The position numbers were made by a program, and so were the translations under genes. Positions 1 through 8,612 of a stretch of DNA of 48,696 nucleotides are shown here, one piece after another (positions within the stretch are counted from its first letter, which is position 1; the number at the start of each line of letters is the position of its first letter). Below the pieces are notes generated by a model. The model worked only from the letters and a program-made list of their open reading frames with translations. It was not told the DNA's origin and did not search any database. Source of the DNA: Candidatus Thiopontia autotrophica (GTDB lineage Bacteria; Pseudomonadota; Gammaproteobacteria; GCF-002020875). The stretch lies in NCBI GenBank assembly GCA_014384675.1, contig JACNFK010000022.1:1-48696 (forward strand), read 5' to 3'.

Positions 1-18
1 CTGTTATGGACAAAACAG

Positions 19-1800
19 TTATGAAGTAATGTGTCTTTGCAGCCACTGCTCCGTTAACGCAAGCTGCCACAATTTACTTCCCTTTATTCTGGTAAAGCTA
101 TCGTCTGACATGGGGTTTTTCAGCATAGCATCCACATATTCCCTCCTATACAGTCCACGCTCAAGAGAGGCCTGTGACCCCAGAATATCACGCATAAATT
201 CCAGAAACTCTCCTCTCACATACTTCAGGGCAGGCATTGGAAAGTACCCCTTGGGACGATCAATTACCGAATCCGGCAACAGGCCTCTGGAGATCAACTT
301 CAGCGGCCCCTTGCCATGGTGTTTCAACTTCAATTCTGGCGGGATCTTTGCTGCCAGCTCCAGAAGATGGTGGTCCAAAAAAGGGACCCGAGCCTCCAGC
401 CCCCACGCCATCGTCATATTGTCCACCCGTTTGACAGGATCATCAATCACCAGTGTAGTGCTGTCTGCACGCAACACCTGATCCATAAAGCTATCCGCTC
501 CCGGTGCCTCCAGCATATCTCTCATCAAACTGGCACTATAATCCTCTCCATGAAACTCCGGAGACAACATATCCAGAATCTCTCCATGGTCTCGATCAAA
601 GTAGTAACGACGAAAACGGTCAACTGGATCACCAGATGCCTGTTCCATCAATGGATACCAGAAATATCCTCCAAAAACTTCATCAGCCCCCTGACCACTA
701 AGTACAACACTAATCTCTTTTGATACCTGTTCAGCCAGCAGATAAAAGCCAATCGCATCCTGCCCAAACATTGGCTCTGACATTGCATCCACAGACTCAA
801 TCAGACGAGGTAAAACCTCACTATTGGAGATAACAATTTTTTGGTGTCTGGTACTGAATCTCTCCACTACCGCATCGGAATACTCAAATTCACTGCCACT
901 CTCTTCCAGGGAATCCTCAAAGCCGATGGAGAAGGTTCTAATATCCTTATGACCAGCCTCTGCCAGCATCCCTACCAGAAGACTTGAATCCAGCCCGCCT
1001 GACAACAACACTCCAACCGGCAGATCCGAGGCCGCACGTCTCCGCTCTATCGCATTGCTCAGAGATTCTCGTACCTCCTCAGCCCACTCCCACTCACTTT
1101 TGGTATGTGCTGATCTAACTGCACGCAGACCCCAATAGCGTCTTTTGGTCACTCCGCCATCAAGTGAACACTCTACCCAATGTGCCGGTTCCAGCTTGTG
1201 GATATCACGAAACAGGGTTCTCGGTGCCGGTACAACCGCATGGAGAGTAAAATGGTGATGCAGTGCCACCGCATCAAATTCAGTATTAACACCACCCGCT
1301 GCCAACAGCGCCGGCAAGGTGGAGGCAAAAAGCAGGCGATTTCCATCTTTTGCCCAGTAGAGCGGCTTGATTCCAACTCGATCACGCACCAGGTGCAGCT
1401 GCTCTTTATTAGAGTCCCAGATGGCAAAGGCAAACATCCCAGTGAATCTCTCCACACAGTCTCGCCCCCAGGCATGAAATGCCTTCAGAATGACCTCGGT
1501 ATCTCCACTGGAGTGGAATTGATAGCCCAGAGTAGCCAGCTCCGCTCGAAGCTCCATATAGTTATAGATGGTTCCATTAAAGACGATCGAAAGTCCGCTA
1601 ATCTCATCAACCATGGGTTGGTGAGCCCTTTGCGAGAGATCTATTATAGAGAGACGTCGATGTCCAAATTGTAGTGCCCCCTGATGCCATATGCCCTCAT
1701 CATCAGGCCCACGAGGGCGCAACGACTGCAACATGCGCTCCATAACTGACTGCTCAGGCCTGGAGCCATCCAGCCTCAATTCACCACATATTCCACACAT
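19..1800 (-). CDS. N-acetylglutaminylglutamine amidotransferase (asparagine synthetase B family)
   Basis: This 593-residue protein is a two-domain glutamine-dependent amidotransferase. The start MCGICGE exposes the catalytic Cys2 of a class II glutaminase domain, followed by RGPDDEG and the GHRRLSIIDLS strand. The synthetase half carries the pyrophosphatase loop LSGGLDSS (about residues 267-274) and SGQGADEVFGGY. The combination of HFTLHAVVPAPRT, SEPMFGQDAIGFYLL and GGYFWYP resembles the NAGGN amidotransferase subgroup more than housekeeping AsnB. That enzyme amidates N-acetylglutaminylglutamine to make an osmoprotectant. The NAGGN synthetase and M42 peptidase that usually accompany it would lie outside the window, so the subgroup call is family recognition only. 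Generic asparagine synthetase is the alternative. It lies 35 bp downstream of the hydantoinase-B gene on the same strand. Confidence 0.78.
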   Translation of the reverse strand: MCGICGELRLDGSRPEQSVMERMLQSLRPRGPDDEGIWHQGALQFGHRRLSIIDLSQRAHQPMVDEISGLSIVFNGTIYNYMELRAELATLGYQFHSSGDTEVILKAFHAWGRDCVERFTGMFAFAIWDSNKEQLHLVRDRVGIKPLYWAKDGNRLLFASTLPALLAAGGVNTEFDAVALHHHFTLHAVVPAPRTLFRDIHKLEPAHWVECSLDGGVTKRRYWGLRAVRSAHTKSEWEWAEEVRESLSNAIERRRAASDLPVGVLLSGGLDSSLLVGMLAEAGHKDIRTFSIGFEDSLEESGSEFEYSDAVVERFSTRHQKIVISNSEVLPRLIESVDAMSEPMFGQDAIGFYLLAEQVSKEISVVLSGQGADEVFGGYFWYPLMEQASGDPVDRFRRYYFDRDHGEILDMLSPEFHGEDYSASLMRDMLEAPGADSFMDQVLRADSTTLVIDDPVKRVDNMTMAWGLEARVPFLDHHLLELAAKIPPELKLKHHGKGPLKLISRGLLPDSVIDRPKGYFPMPALKYVRGEFLEFMRDILGSQASLERGLYRREYVDAMLKNPMSDDSFTRIKGSKLWQLALTEQWLQRHITS

Positions 1801-1835
1801 AAAAATTTAGGGCACTCTGTTAACTCACGATCAAG

Positions 1836-3371
1836 TCAACCGTAACCCGCACCTCCACCTCCGGGAGTCTCAATGGACAATATCTGACCAGCATCTACCA
1901 ATATCGAACATTTTGCTGGCAATAACTCTCCATCCAGCATATTTCTTCCACTCTGCCCCTGACTGCCACCATCAACTCCCCATGGGGATATCTCTCTCCG
2001 TTCCGTCAACAGGGTCACTGTGGTCTCTTCAAGAAATTTAAATGTTCGTACAATTCCATCTCCACCAGAATGGTCCCCATCCCCACCACTACCACGACGT
2101 ACAGCATACTCAGTTAATTGCAATGGTGTGCTCATCTCCAGAACCTCTACAGGAGTATTAAGTGTATTGGTCATATGAGTCTGAACCGCAGACAGGCCTC
2201 TCCCATTAAGGCTGGCACCCATTCCACCACCAATAGTCTCATAGTAGTCCCAGTGCCTTTTGTTGACCACTCCGCCCATGGCGACATTATTCATTGTCCC
2301 CTGGCTTGCTGCTGCCATCTTTTCTGGTACTGCCTGTACCAGAGCCCCGATAACTACATCCACCACACGACTACTGGTCTCCACATTACCTGCAGCAACT
2401 GCTGCTGGCCTGTCAGCATTCAGCAGTGACCCTTTTGGGGCCGTCACCGTAATGGCACGAAAGCTGCCTGCTGCTGCCGGTGTCTGTGGCGGCATAAGAG
2501 AACGAAAAACATAATAGACACCAGCTGCAGCAACCGAGAGTGGGCAGTTAATATTTCCACCCGTCTGCTCGGTTGTACCAGAGAAATCCACATTTATTCT
2601 ACCTCCCTCCACCTCGATAGAGACTTTGATTGGCAGATCTCTATTTCCCGCTCCATCATCCTCCATCCGGTCCTCAAAACTGTAAATTCCATCGGGAATC
2701 TGTTTCAGTGCCGTTGATGAGAGGCGTTCAGCATAACTATTCAACTCCGAGAGTCCAACTCTGAACTCCTCAACACCAAGCTGAGAAATCCACCCCTGCA
2801 GACGGGCCATTCCCGCTCTGTTGGCACTAATCTGTGCCTCAAAATCACCCTGTGAGAGCTCTGGATTACGAAGTGTGGAGAGTATTTCTGAGTATAGGGT
2901 TTGCTGAATTTTATCTTTCCGTAGCAGATATCCCGGAGGAATAACTGTTCCCTCCTCATCAAGATGGCTGGATATGGGCATAGACCCTGGAGTATCTGCC
3001 CCTATATCTGCATGATGAGCACGGTTGACCACGAAACCAAGATGTTCGTTACTCACCAAAACCGGGGATATCATGGTTACATCAGGCAGATGGGTTCCAC
3101 CAAGAAATGGATCATTAAGGATAACCAGATCACCATCCTGCCACTCCATTCTGGAGACAATATCTCTCATTGCAAAGGCCATACTGCCCAAATGGACAGG
3201 AATATGTGCTGCCTGCGCACAGAGCTCCCCGTCCGCATCAAAAATGGCACATGAATAATCCAGTCGATCACGAATGTTTGGAGAGAATGCTGAGCGACGC
3301 AGTACTGCACCCATCTCATCACAGACAGACTCAATACGACTGGAAAATATTGTTAGATCAATTGCATTCAT
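1836..3371 (-). CDS. Hydantoinase B / oxoprolinase beta-type subunit (HyuB family)
   Basis: The 511-residue protein belongs to the HyuB family (N-methylhydantoinase B, 5-oxoprolinase C-terminal half, acetone carboxylase alpha-like). Typical features are the N-terminal RIESVCDEMGAVLRRSAFS segment, NIRDRLDYSCAIFD, the ILNDPFLGGTHLPDVT block, and a glycine-rich tail ending ETPGGGGAGYG. Such subunits normally work with an ATP-dependent HyuA partner that opens cyclic amides or lactams. No hyuA is adjacent: the upstream neighbour is on the other strand and the downstream gene is an amidotransferase. Length is normal for a stand-alone HyuB. Substrate cannot be inferred. The start is an ATG with only a weak ribosome-binding site. 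Confidence 0.85.
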   Translation of the reverse strand: MNAIDLTIFSSRIESVCDEMGAVLRRSAFSPNIRDRLDYSCAIFDADGELCAQAAHIPVHLGSMAFAMRDIVSRMEWQDGDLVILNDPFLGGTHLPDVTMISPVLVSNEHLGFVVNRAHHADIGADTPGSMPISSHLDEEGTVIPPGYLLRKDKIQQTLYSEILSTLRNPELSQGDFEAQISANRAGMARLQGWISQLGVEEFRVGLSELNSYAERLSSTALKQIPDGIYSFEDRMEDDGAGNRDLPIKVSIEVEGGRINVDFSGTTEQTGGNINCPLSVAAAGVYYVFRSLMPPQTPAAAGSFRAITVTAPKGSLLNADRPAAVAAGNVETSSRVVDVVIGALVQAVPEKMAAASQGTMNNVAMGGVVNKRHWDYYETIGGGMGASLNGRGLSAVQTHMTNTLNTPVEVLEMSTPLQLTEYAVRRGSGGDGDHSGGDGIVRTFKFLEETTVTLLTERREISPWGVDGGSQGQSGRNMLDGELLPAKCSILVDAGQILSIETPGGGGAGYG

Positions 3372-3478
3372 TGTGGTTGCAACCTACAGTTTCATTAGAA
3401 AAATGTCCAGGAGTTCAGGTGGTTGCTGGATGAAAAAGTGACGAATCGATCTGTTCCGGATAAATTCACACACAACTA

Positions 3479-3506
3479 TTGCAATTTCTCTAAAACAGCC
3501 TATAAT
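3479..3506 (+). promoter_or_regulatory. Sigma-70 type promoter for the PuuD-like gene
   Basis: A -35 element TTGCAA (3479-3484) and a consensus -10 TATAAT (3501-3506) are separated by 16 bp. Transcription would begin near 3513, leaving a leader of about 48 nt before the ATG at 3561, with GGAGA as a plausible ribosome-binding site. A second TTGACA at 3509-3514 has no good -10 partner. Confidence 0.6.
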
Positions 3507-3560
3507 ACTTGACAAAATTACTGCGTTATTGTCTTTAAACTGACTGGAGATAGATAAAAA

Positions 3561-4163
3561 ATGAATCCACTAAAAACACGAATTGGTACTGTGGTTGCTG
3601 GCATAGCCTTGGCACTGGTGCTTGTTGTACTTTTAAAAACCCCAAACAGTGAGGGGGTAATTGTCTACGCAGTCAACGCACTGGAGATTAATGTATGGCT
3701 CCATGCAATTGTTGGTATCACGTGGATTGGCCTGCTCTACTATTTCAATGCTATTCAGGTTCCTGGTGTTGGCGAGGCACTGGCTGATGGAGATCCTGGG
3801 CCTGCCGCAATCAACAAGTATATTGCACCACGTGCTCTCTTCTGGTTTCGCTGGGCTGCTGTACTCACATGGATTACAGGAGTAGGGGCTCTTCAACATA
3901 TGGGTGGCCTGGTTGGGGCGTTCACCATGTCAGAGGGATGGCAGGTGATCGGTATGGGGGCGTGGCTGGGAACAATCATGCTGTTCAATGTATGGTTTCT
4001 TATCTGGCCAAACCAGCAGAAGATTCTGGGAATGAAAGAGGCTACTGCAGATGAGATTGCAAAGGCCAAGGTGGTTGCTCTCATGGCATCACGCACCAAT
4101 ACGCTACTCTCATTTCCCATGCTAATTGGGATGACAGGATTTGGTCACGGCCTCCCATTTTAG
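3561..4163 (+). CDS. PuuD-like membrane protein (urate oxidase N-terminal domain only)
   Basis: This 200-residue integral membrane protein has about five hydrophobic segments (roughly residues 8-25, 43-62, 92-112, 125-148 and 178-195). The core LHAIVGITWIGLLYYFN, with its conserved His, and the late IWPNQQKILG motif match the Urate_ox_N / PuuD membrane domain. Full-length PuuD urate hydroxylase continues into a cytochrome c domain; this protein stops after the membrane part at GHGLPF, so it has no CxxCH heme site. Urate oxidation therefore cannot be assumed, and a redox or heme-b role is only inference. It is a single-gene unit with its own promoter and an intrinsic terminator 48 bp downstream. 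Confidence 0.75.
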   Translation: MNPLKTRIGTVVAGIALALVLVVLLKTPNSEGVIVYAVNALEINVWLHAIVGITWIGLLYYFNAIQVPGVGEALADGDPGPAAINKYIAPRALFWFRWAAVLTWITGVGALQHMGGLVGAFTMSEGWQVIGMGAWLGTIMLFNVWFLIWPNQQKILGMKEATADEIAKAKVVALMASRTNTLLSFPMLIGMTGFGHGLPF

Positions 4164-4211
4164 AGAAGATACTGTAACCTCTGCCTGGATCCGTGGGTTC
4201 AGGCTCTATAT

Positions 4212-4239
4212 AAAACCCGGCTCTGGCCGGGTTTTTTTT
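4212..4239 (+). terminator. Intrinsic terminator after the PuuD-like gene
   Basis: The stem AACCCGGC / GCCGGGTT with a TCTG loop is followed directly by eight T residues. It sits 48 bp after the stop codon and ends the single-gene unit. Confidence 0.9.
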
Positions 4240-4244
4240 ATCTG

Positions 4245-4272
4245 TTGCCAAACCACAAACAATCATTACAAT
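4245..4272 (+). promoter_or_regulatory. Candidate promoter of argD-argF-rof
   Basis: TTGCCA (4245-4250) and TACAAT (4267-4272) each match 5 of 6 sigma-70 consensus bases, with a 16-bp spacer. Predicted transcription start is near 4279, directly upstream of a terminator-like hairpin. No clear ArgR box was recognised. Confidence 0.5.
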
Positions 4273-4287
4273 ATCTATTCAACTGAT

Positions 4288-4318
4288 CGGTAGCATCATT
4301 TTGAGGCTGCCGTTTTTT
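4288..4318 (+). terminator. Terminator-like hairpin in the argD leader (possible attenuator)
   Basis: CGGTAGC (4288-4294) pairs with GCTGCCG (4306-4312), one G-U pair included, and is followed by TTTTTT (4313-4318). It lies between the candidate promoter and the argD start, so it would be transcribed as part of the leader. It could equally be a backup terminator for the preceding gene. Confidence 0.5.
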
Positions 4319-4337
4319 ATTTTTGGAAAGCAATAAA

Positions 4338-4363
4338 GTTTTAGAAGGTTGTTTTAGAAGGTT
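4338..4363 (+). repeat. Perfect 13-bp tandem duplication carrying two ribosome-binding sites
   Basis: GTTTTAGAAGGTT occurs twice head to tail (4338-4350 and 4351-4363), ending at the argD ATG. Each unit contains AGAAGG, so two Shine-Dalgarno sequences are present. The proximal one is very close to the ATG and the distal one is about 15 nt upstream. Confidence 0.9.
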
Positions 4364-5560
4364 ATGAGTAACACCATTATGCCCACCTATGGGCGACTCC
4401 CTGTCTCATTTGTCAGAGGAGAAGGAGCCTGGTTATGGGATCAGGCAGATAAAAAATATCTTGATGCCCTAAGTGGTATTGCAGTCTGCGGGCTGGGACA
4501 TAGCCACCCGGCAGTAACTGAGGCTATCTGTGATCAGGCTGCTACCCTGCTTCATACATCCAATCTATATGGAATCCCCAACCAACAGCAGTTGGCAGAC
4601 AAACTGTGTGAGATCTCCGGAATGGAGAGTGTCTTTTTTGGCAACTCCGGTGCAGAGGCCAATGAGGCTGCGATCAAACTGGCACGTCTTCATGGCCATA
4701 ACAAGGGGATTGATTCACCATCTGTCATCGTGGCCAAAGGCAGTTTCCATGGACGCACCATGGCAACACTCACGGCCACAGGAAACCGCAAGGTACAGGC
4801 GGGTTTTGAACCTCTGGTCTCCGGTTTTATCCGTGCCCCATACAATAATCTGGATGCCCTGCAAGAGATCGCAACAAATTCAAGGGGTATATCTGCCATT
4901 CTGCTCGAACCTGTACAGGGCGAGGGGGGAATACGAATTCCCGACTCAGAATATCTGGCTGGAGTCAGAGCGCTCTGTGATAAAAATGGATGGTTAATGA
5001 TGCTGGATGAGGTTCAAACCGGAATGGGGCGTACCGGAAAATGGTTTGGTTTCCAGCATAGTTCAATCATGCCAGATGTCGTCACCCTTGCCAAAGGGCT
5101 TGGTAATGGACTGCCAATTGGTGCGTGTCTAACCCATGGAAATGCTACACAGCTCTTCAAGCCTGGAATGCACGGATCAACCTTTGGTGGAAATCCGCTG
5201 GTGACGCGTGGCGCCATGGCTGTTATTAGCACTATGGAACAGGAGCAGCTCCTGGAGCGTGCAACATCACTGGGAGAGCGGATCACACAGGGACTGAGGA
5301 CAAAACTGAAAGAGAACTCATCTGTTACCGATATACGCAATCTGGGATTGATGATCGGCATCGAACTTAATCAGCCGTGTGCTCCCATCGTAGGCAATGC
5401 ACTGGAACATGGGCTACTCTTAAATGTGACTGCAGACAGTGTAGTCAGATTACTTCCACCACTTATCCTGAGTAATGATGAGGCTGACCAGATTGCCGAA
5501 CAGGTGGCTCTATTAATAAACCAGTTCACAACGACCAATAAAGAGGAGAGCAAATCATGA
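4364..5560 (+). CDS. argD: Acetylornithine aminotransferase
   Basis: This fold-type I PLP aminotransferase (398 residues) converts N-acetylglutamate semialdehyde to N-acetylornithine in arginine synthesis. [17 protein letters not shown] (about 92-108) forms the cofactor phosphate site, [12 protein letters not shown] (214-225) holds the PLP-binding Asp, and Lys244 in [13 protein letters not shown] is the Schiff-base lysine. Length is normal for ArgD. Related subgroups (AstC, GabT) share these motifs, but translational coupling to argF supports the biosynthetic role. Its leader contains a candidate promoter, a terminator-like hairpin and a duplicated ribosome-binding site. Confidence 0.95.
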   Translation: MSNTIMPTYGRLPVSFVRGEGAWLWDQADKKYLDALSGIAVCGLGHSHPAVTEAICDQAATLLHTSNLYGIPNQQQLADKLCEISGMESVFFGNSGAEANEAAIKLARLHGHNKGIDSPSVIVAKGSFHGRTMATLTATGNRKVQAGFEPLVSGFIRAPYNNLDALQEIATNSRGISAILLEPVQGEGGIRIPDSEYLAGVRALCDKNGWLMMLDEVQTGMGRTGKWFGFQHSSIMPDVVTLAKGLGNGLPIGACLTHGNATQLFKPGMHGSTFGGNPLVTRGAMAVISTMEQEQLLERATSLGERITQGLRTKLKENSSVTDIRNLGLMIGIELNQPCAPIVGNALEHGLLLNVTADSVVRLLPPLILSNDEADQIAEQVALLINQFTTTNKEESKS

Positions 5561-6471
5561 GCTCAACTTCTCCACGTCACTTTCTGACCCTGCTGGATCT
5601 CTCAACTGAAGATCTGAATAACATTATTCAGCGCGCTATTGAACTGAAGAAGATGCAACACGCAGGTGAGATATATGAACCCCTGAAGAACCAGGTGCTG
5701 GGAATGATATTTGAAAAATCATCCACCCGTACCAGAGTCTCATTTGAAGCTGGCATGGCCCAATTTGGGGGCAGCGCCATCTTCCTCTCCCCACGAGATA
5801 CACAGCTGGGTCGTGGAGAACCTATTGAGGATAGTGCACGAGTGCTATCCAGCATGGTTGATGCTGTCATGATTCGCACTTTTGAACATGAAAAAGTGAA
5901 GACATTTGCCGAGTACTCATCTGTCCCGGTGATCAATGCATTGACTGATGACTACCATCCATGCCAACTGTTGGCAGATATTCAGGCCTATGTAGAACAC
6001 CGTGGATCAATTCATGGAAAGAGTGTTGCCTGGATAGGAGACGGCAATAATATGTGTCACTCCTACATGAATGCCGCGCTCCAGTTTGGCTTCCATCTAA
6101 ATATTGCGACCCCAGAGGGATACACTCCAAAAGCTGAGGTTATTGCCGCCACCGAGTCACATATCACCATGATGACAGATCCGGTTGCGGCTGTTACGAA
6201 CGCCGACCTGATAGTCACAGACGTATGGGCCAGTATGGGGCAGGAGGATGAGAGTAGCGCCCGCAATGAGGTTTTCAAGGGATATCAGGTCAATGAAGAG
6301 CTGATGGCCCATGCAAAACCTGATACCCTATTCATGCACTGCCTACCTGCCCATCGTGGAGAGGAGGTCAGCAGTGAGGTGATCGATGGAGCTCAGAGTG
6401 TAGTCTGGGATGAGGCCGAGAACCGTCTCCATGCACAGAAGGCGCTACTTGAATTTCTGCTGGGCCAGTGA
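5557..6471 (+). CDS. argF: Ornithine carbamoyltransferase
   Basis: The 304-residue enzyme joins carbamoyl phosphate to ornithine, giving citrulline. SSTRTR (residues 55-60) is the carbamoyl-phosphate loop, HPCQ (134-137) is the second phosphate-binding motif, and [10 protein letters not shown] (261-270) carries the catalytic Cys of the ornithine site. This combination separates it from aspartate carbamoyltransferase. The ATG overlaps the argD stop as ATGA, so the two genes are translationally coupled. It in turn overlaps the start of the small rof-like gene. Confidence 0.97.
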   Translation: MSSTSPRHFLTLLDLSTEDLNNIIQRAIELKKMQHAGEIYEPLKNQVLGMIFEKSSTRTRVSFEAGMAQFGGSAIFLSPRDTQLGRGEPIEDSARVLSSMVDAVMIRTFEHEKVKTFAEYSSVPVINALTDDYHPCQLLADIQAYVEHRGSIHGKSVAWIGDGNNMCHSYMNAALQFGFHLNIATPEGYTPKAEVIAATESHITMMTDPVAAVTNADLIVTDVWASMGQEDESSARNEVFKGYQVNEELMAHAKPDTLFMHCLPAHRGEEVSSEVIDGAQSVVWDEAENRLHAQKALLEFLLGQ

Positions 6472-6689
6472 CTGAATATACCCCTGTATCCTGCGCCATC
6501 CATAGTGAGTATGAGTTGGCCATAATGCGCCGTACTCCCACCAGAATATGTTGGACAGGTGAATCTGGCGAGTCCAGAGATGAACTACTAAACCTCACCG
6601 ATCTGAATACAAGAAGTGATGGTGAATATCTCTCTGCAACTACGGTAGATGGAGAAAATCTCGAGATTAGACTGGATCAGATATTGTAG
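6468..6689 (+). CDS. rof: Rof/YaeO-family Rho-binding antiterminator-like protein
   Basis: This small 73-residue protein begins at a GTG that overlaps the argF stop (GTGA). The N-terminal [19 protein letters not shown] and the C-terminal [21 protein letters not shown] follow the pattern of Rof (YaeO), which in E. coli binds Rho and inhibits termination. It is slightly shorter than the E. coli protein. Placement at the end of an arginine operon is unusual; Rho inhibition here is inferred from similarity only. Its 3' end overlaps the 3' end of convergent pgpA by 13 bp. Confidence 0.7.
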   Translation: MTEYTPVSCAIHSEYELAIMRRTPTRICWTGESGESRDELLNLTDLNTRSDGEYLSATTVDGENLEIRLDQIL

Positions 6690-7147
6690 ACAATCTGGAG
6701 CACTACAAAAGCGTAGCCACCCGCAATCAGATCATCCAGCATAACCCCAAGACCACCAGAGACCTGCCGATCAGCCCAACTGATTGGCCATGGCTTCCAG
6801 ATATCAAATAGCCGAAACAGCAGAAATCCAGCCACAATCCAGTGCCAGCCGGCAGGGGCTGCGATCATGGTTACCCATAAACCGACGAACTCATCCCATA
6901 CTATTCCTCCATGGTCATGAACCCCAAGATCATCACCGGCACGTCCGCAGACCCAGACCCCAAACAGAAATGCCAGCACAATCACTAACAGATAGGCAGG
7001 GAGTGAGAGTGGCTCTATCAACAGATAGAGTGGGACAGCCACAAGGGTACCAACGGTTCCAGGAGCAAATGGTGCCAACCCGGATCCAAACCCAAAAGCA
7101 AAGAAGTGGGTCGGGTTTGTGAATACTGTACGGACTGAAGGGGTCAT
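6677..7147 (-). CDS. pgpA: Phosphatidylglycerophosphatase A
   Basis: This 156-residue membrane phosphatase removes phosphate from phosphatidylglycerophosphate in phosphatidylglycerol synthesis. Family blocks are GSGLAPFAPGTVGTLVAVP, then IVWDEFVGLWVTM, then FRLFDIWKPWPISWADR, with the acidic D/E residues expected at the active site, and LDDLIAGGYA near the end. Several membrane segments are evident. The chosen ATG lies inside one arm of a perfect 21-bp inverted repeat. Since argG is transcribed towards pgpA, read-through mRNA would fold over this start codon. A monocistronic transcript starting inside the repeat would not. Confidence 0.93.
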   Translation of the reverse strand: MTPSVRTVFTNPTHFFAFGFGSGLAPFAPGTVGTLVAVPLYLLIEPLSLPAYLLVIVLAFLFGVWVCGRAGDDLGVHDHGGIVWDEFVGLWVTMIAAPAGWHWIVAGFLLFRLFDIWKPWPISWADRQVSGGLGVMLDDLIAGGYAFVVLQIVYNI

Positions 7148-7212
7148 GGTGTTATGAATTCCGTAAGTGAAGTTGAAAACTTGTCGAGGAGTTCATAACA
7201 CCATGACCCCTT
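7138..7212. repeat. Perfect 21-bp inverted repeat spanning the pgpA start
   Basis: The arms 7138-7158 and 7192-7212 are exact reverse complements, each containing GGGTCATGGTG or its complement, with a 33-bp spacer. The left arm includes the pgpA ATG (7145-7147). There is no T-run, so it does not resemble an intrinsic terminator. It may be a regulatory hairpin or a remnant of a small palindromic insertion. Confidence 0.85.
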
Positions 7213-7227
7213 CCCCCCAGACCAACA

Positions 7228-8442
7228 TCACCCTTTCTGCTTGGCACCAATCCGCAGTCGCAGTGAGTTAAGACGGATAAAGCCCTCTGCATCCTTCTGG
7301 TCATAAGCACCGGCATCATCCTCAAAGGTGGCAATCTCCTCACTGAAGAGGCTGTTGCTCTCGGACTTGCGCCCCACCACAATTACATTGCCCTTGTATA
7401 GTTTAAGACGAACCGTGCCATTGACGGTCTTCTGGGTCTCGTCAATTGCCGCCTGTAGCATGGTACGCTCAGGTGACCACCAGTAGCCGTTATAGACCAG
7501 CTCAGCATAACGGGGCATCATCTCATCCTTGAGGTGGGCTGCCTCGCGATCCAGGGTCAGTGACTCCATCGCCCGGTGCGCCTTCAGCAGGATTGTTCCC
7601 CCTGGGGTCTCGTAACAGCCACGGGACTTCATCCCCACATAGCGGTTCTCTACAATATCGTCACGGCCAATACCGTTATCACCACCCAGTTTGTTGAGAG
7701 TCTCCATAATGGTTGCCGGACTCATCGCCTCTCCATCGATTGCTGTCGGGTCACCCTTCTCGAAATCGATCTCTATATAGGTTGGGGTGTCCGGTGCATT
7801 TTCTGGGGAGACACTCCAGCGCCACATATCATCCTCAGGCTCATTCCATGGATCCTCCAGGATATCCCCCTCATAGGATATATGGAGCAGGTTTGCATCC
7901 ATCGAGTATGGTGATTTTTTGCCCTGCTTGGCAAAATCGACCTCAATATTATGCTCCTCTGCATAGGCCATAAGCTTGGAGCGTGAGTTGAGATCCCACT
8001 CCCGCCACGGCGCAATAATCTTCACATCCGGCATCAATGCATATGCCCCCAGCTCAAAACGGACCTGATCATTTCCCTTTCCGGTTGCCCCATGGGCAAT
8101 GGCATCGGCCCCGGTCTCCTGCGCAATCTCCACCAGACGTTTGGAGATCAGCGGACGCGCAATCGAGGTCCCCAGCAGATACTCTCCCTCGTAGATCGCG
8201 TTGGCACGAAACATTGGGAAGACAAAATCACGAGCATACTCCTCTCGCAGATCATCGATATAGATCTCCTTGACCCCCATCGCCTCTGCCTTGGCACGAG
8301 CAGGCTCTACCTCCTCCCCTTGGCCAATATCTGCCGTAAAGGTGACTACCTCACAACCATAGACATCCTCCAGCCACTTGAGAATGATGGAGGTATCCAG
8401 CCCGCCAGAGTAGGCGAGCACAACTTTCTTTATTTCTGACAT
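7228..8442 (-). CDS. argG: Argininosuccinate synthase
   Basis: The 404-residue ATP-dependent ligase condenses citrulline with aspartate to argininosuccinate. AYSGGLDTS (about 10-18) is the ATP pyrophosphatase loop. [28 protein letters not shown] and the late [23 protein letters not shown] blocks are typical of the shorter bacterial ArgG type. It lies on the strand opposite argD-argF, so it is separately controlled, probably from the 170-bp gap upstream. Downstream, 15 bp past its stop, lies the inverted repeat that includes the pgpA start. Confidence 0.97.
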   Translation of the reverse strand: MSEIKKVVLAYSGGLDTSIILKWLEDVYGCEVVTFTADIGQGEEVEPARAKAEAMGVKEIYIDDLREEYARDFVFPMFRANAIYEGEYLLGTSIARPLISKRLVEIAQETGADAIAHGATGKGNDQVRFELGAYALMPDVKIIAPWREWDLNSRSKLMAYAEEHNIEVDFAKQGKKSPYSMDANLLHISYEGDILEDPWNEPEDDMWRWSVSPENAPDTPTYIEIDFEKGDPTAIDGEAMSPATIMETLNKLGGDNGIGRDDIVENRYVGMKSRGCYETPGGTILLKAHRAMESLTLDREAAHLKDEMMPRYAELVYNGYWWSPERTMLQAAIDETQKTVNGTVRLKLYKGNVIVVGRKSESNSLFSEEIATFEDDAGAYDQKDAEGFIRLNSLRLRIGAKQKG

Positions 8443-8612
8443 CTGTCTGTTTCCCTGAATTTTTTGGATATTCTACCGGTAACTAACCTGGATGTTTCAT
8501 AAATTCGCGTGATTATCGCGCAGGATATTGGTTTCACAAGGGATTTTCTGAAGGCGTCGCGTATCAGTGATTACGCGCAACTGAAGAAAATAACTTGTGG
8601 AACCAGGTGGCT
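8443..8612. other. Intergenic gap between lpdA and argG
   Basis: This 170-bp gap must hold the argG promoter on the minus strand. The best -10 candidate is TAGAAT with only a poor -35. The half nearest lpdA has several short GC-rich inverted motifs built on GCGCG/CGCGT, but no hairpin with a T-run. No coding sequence is supported. Confidence 0.4.
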
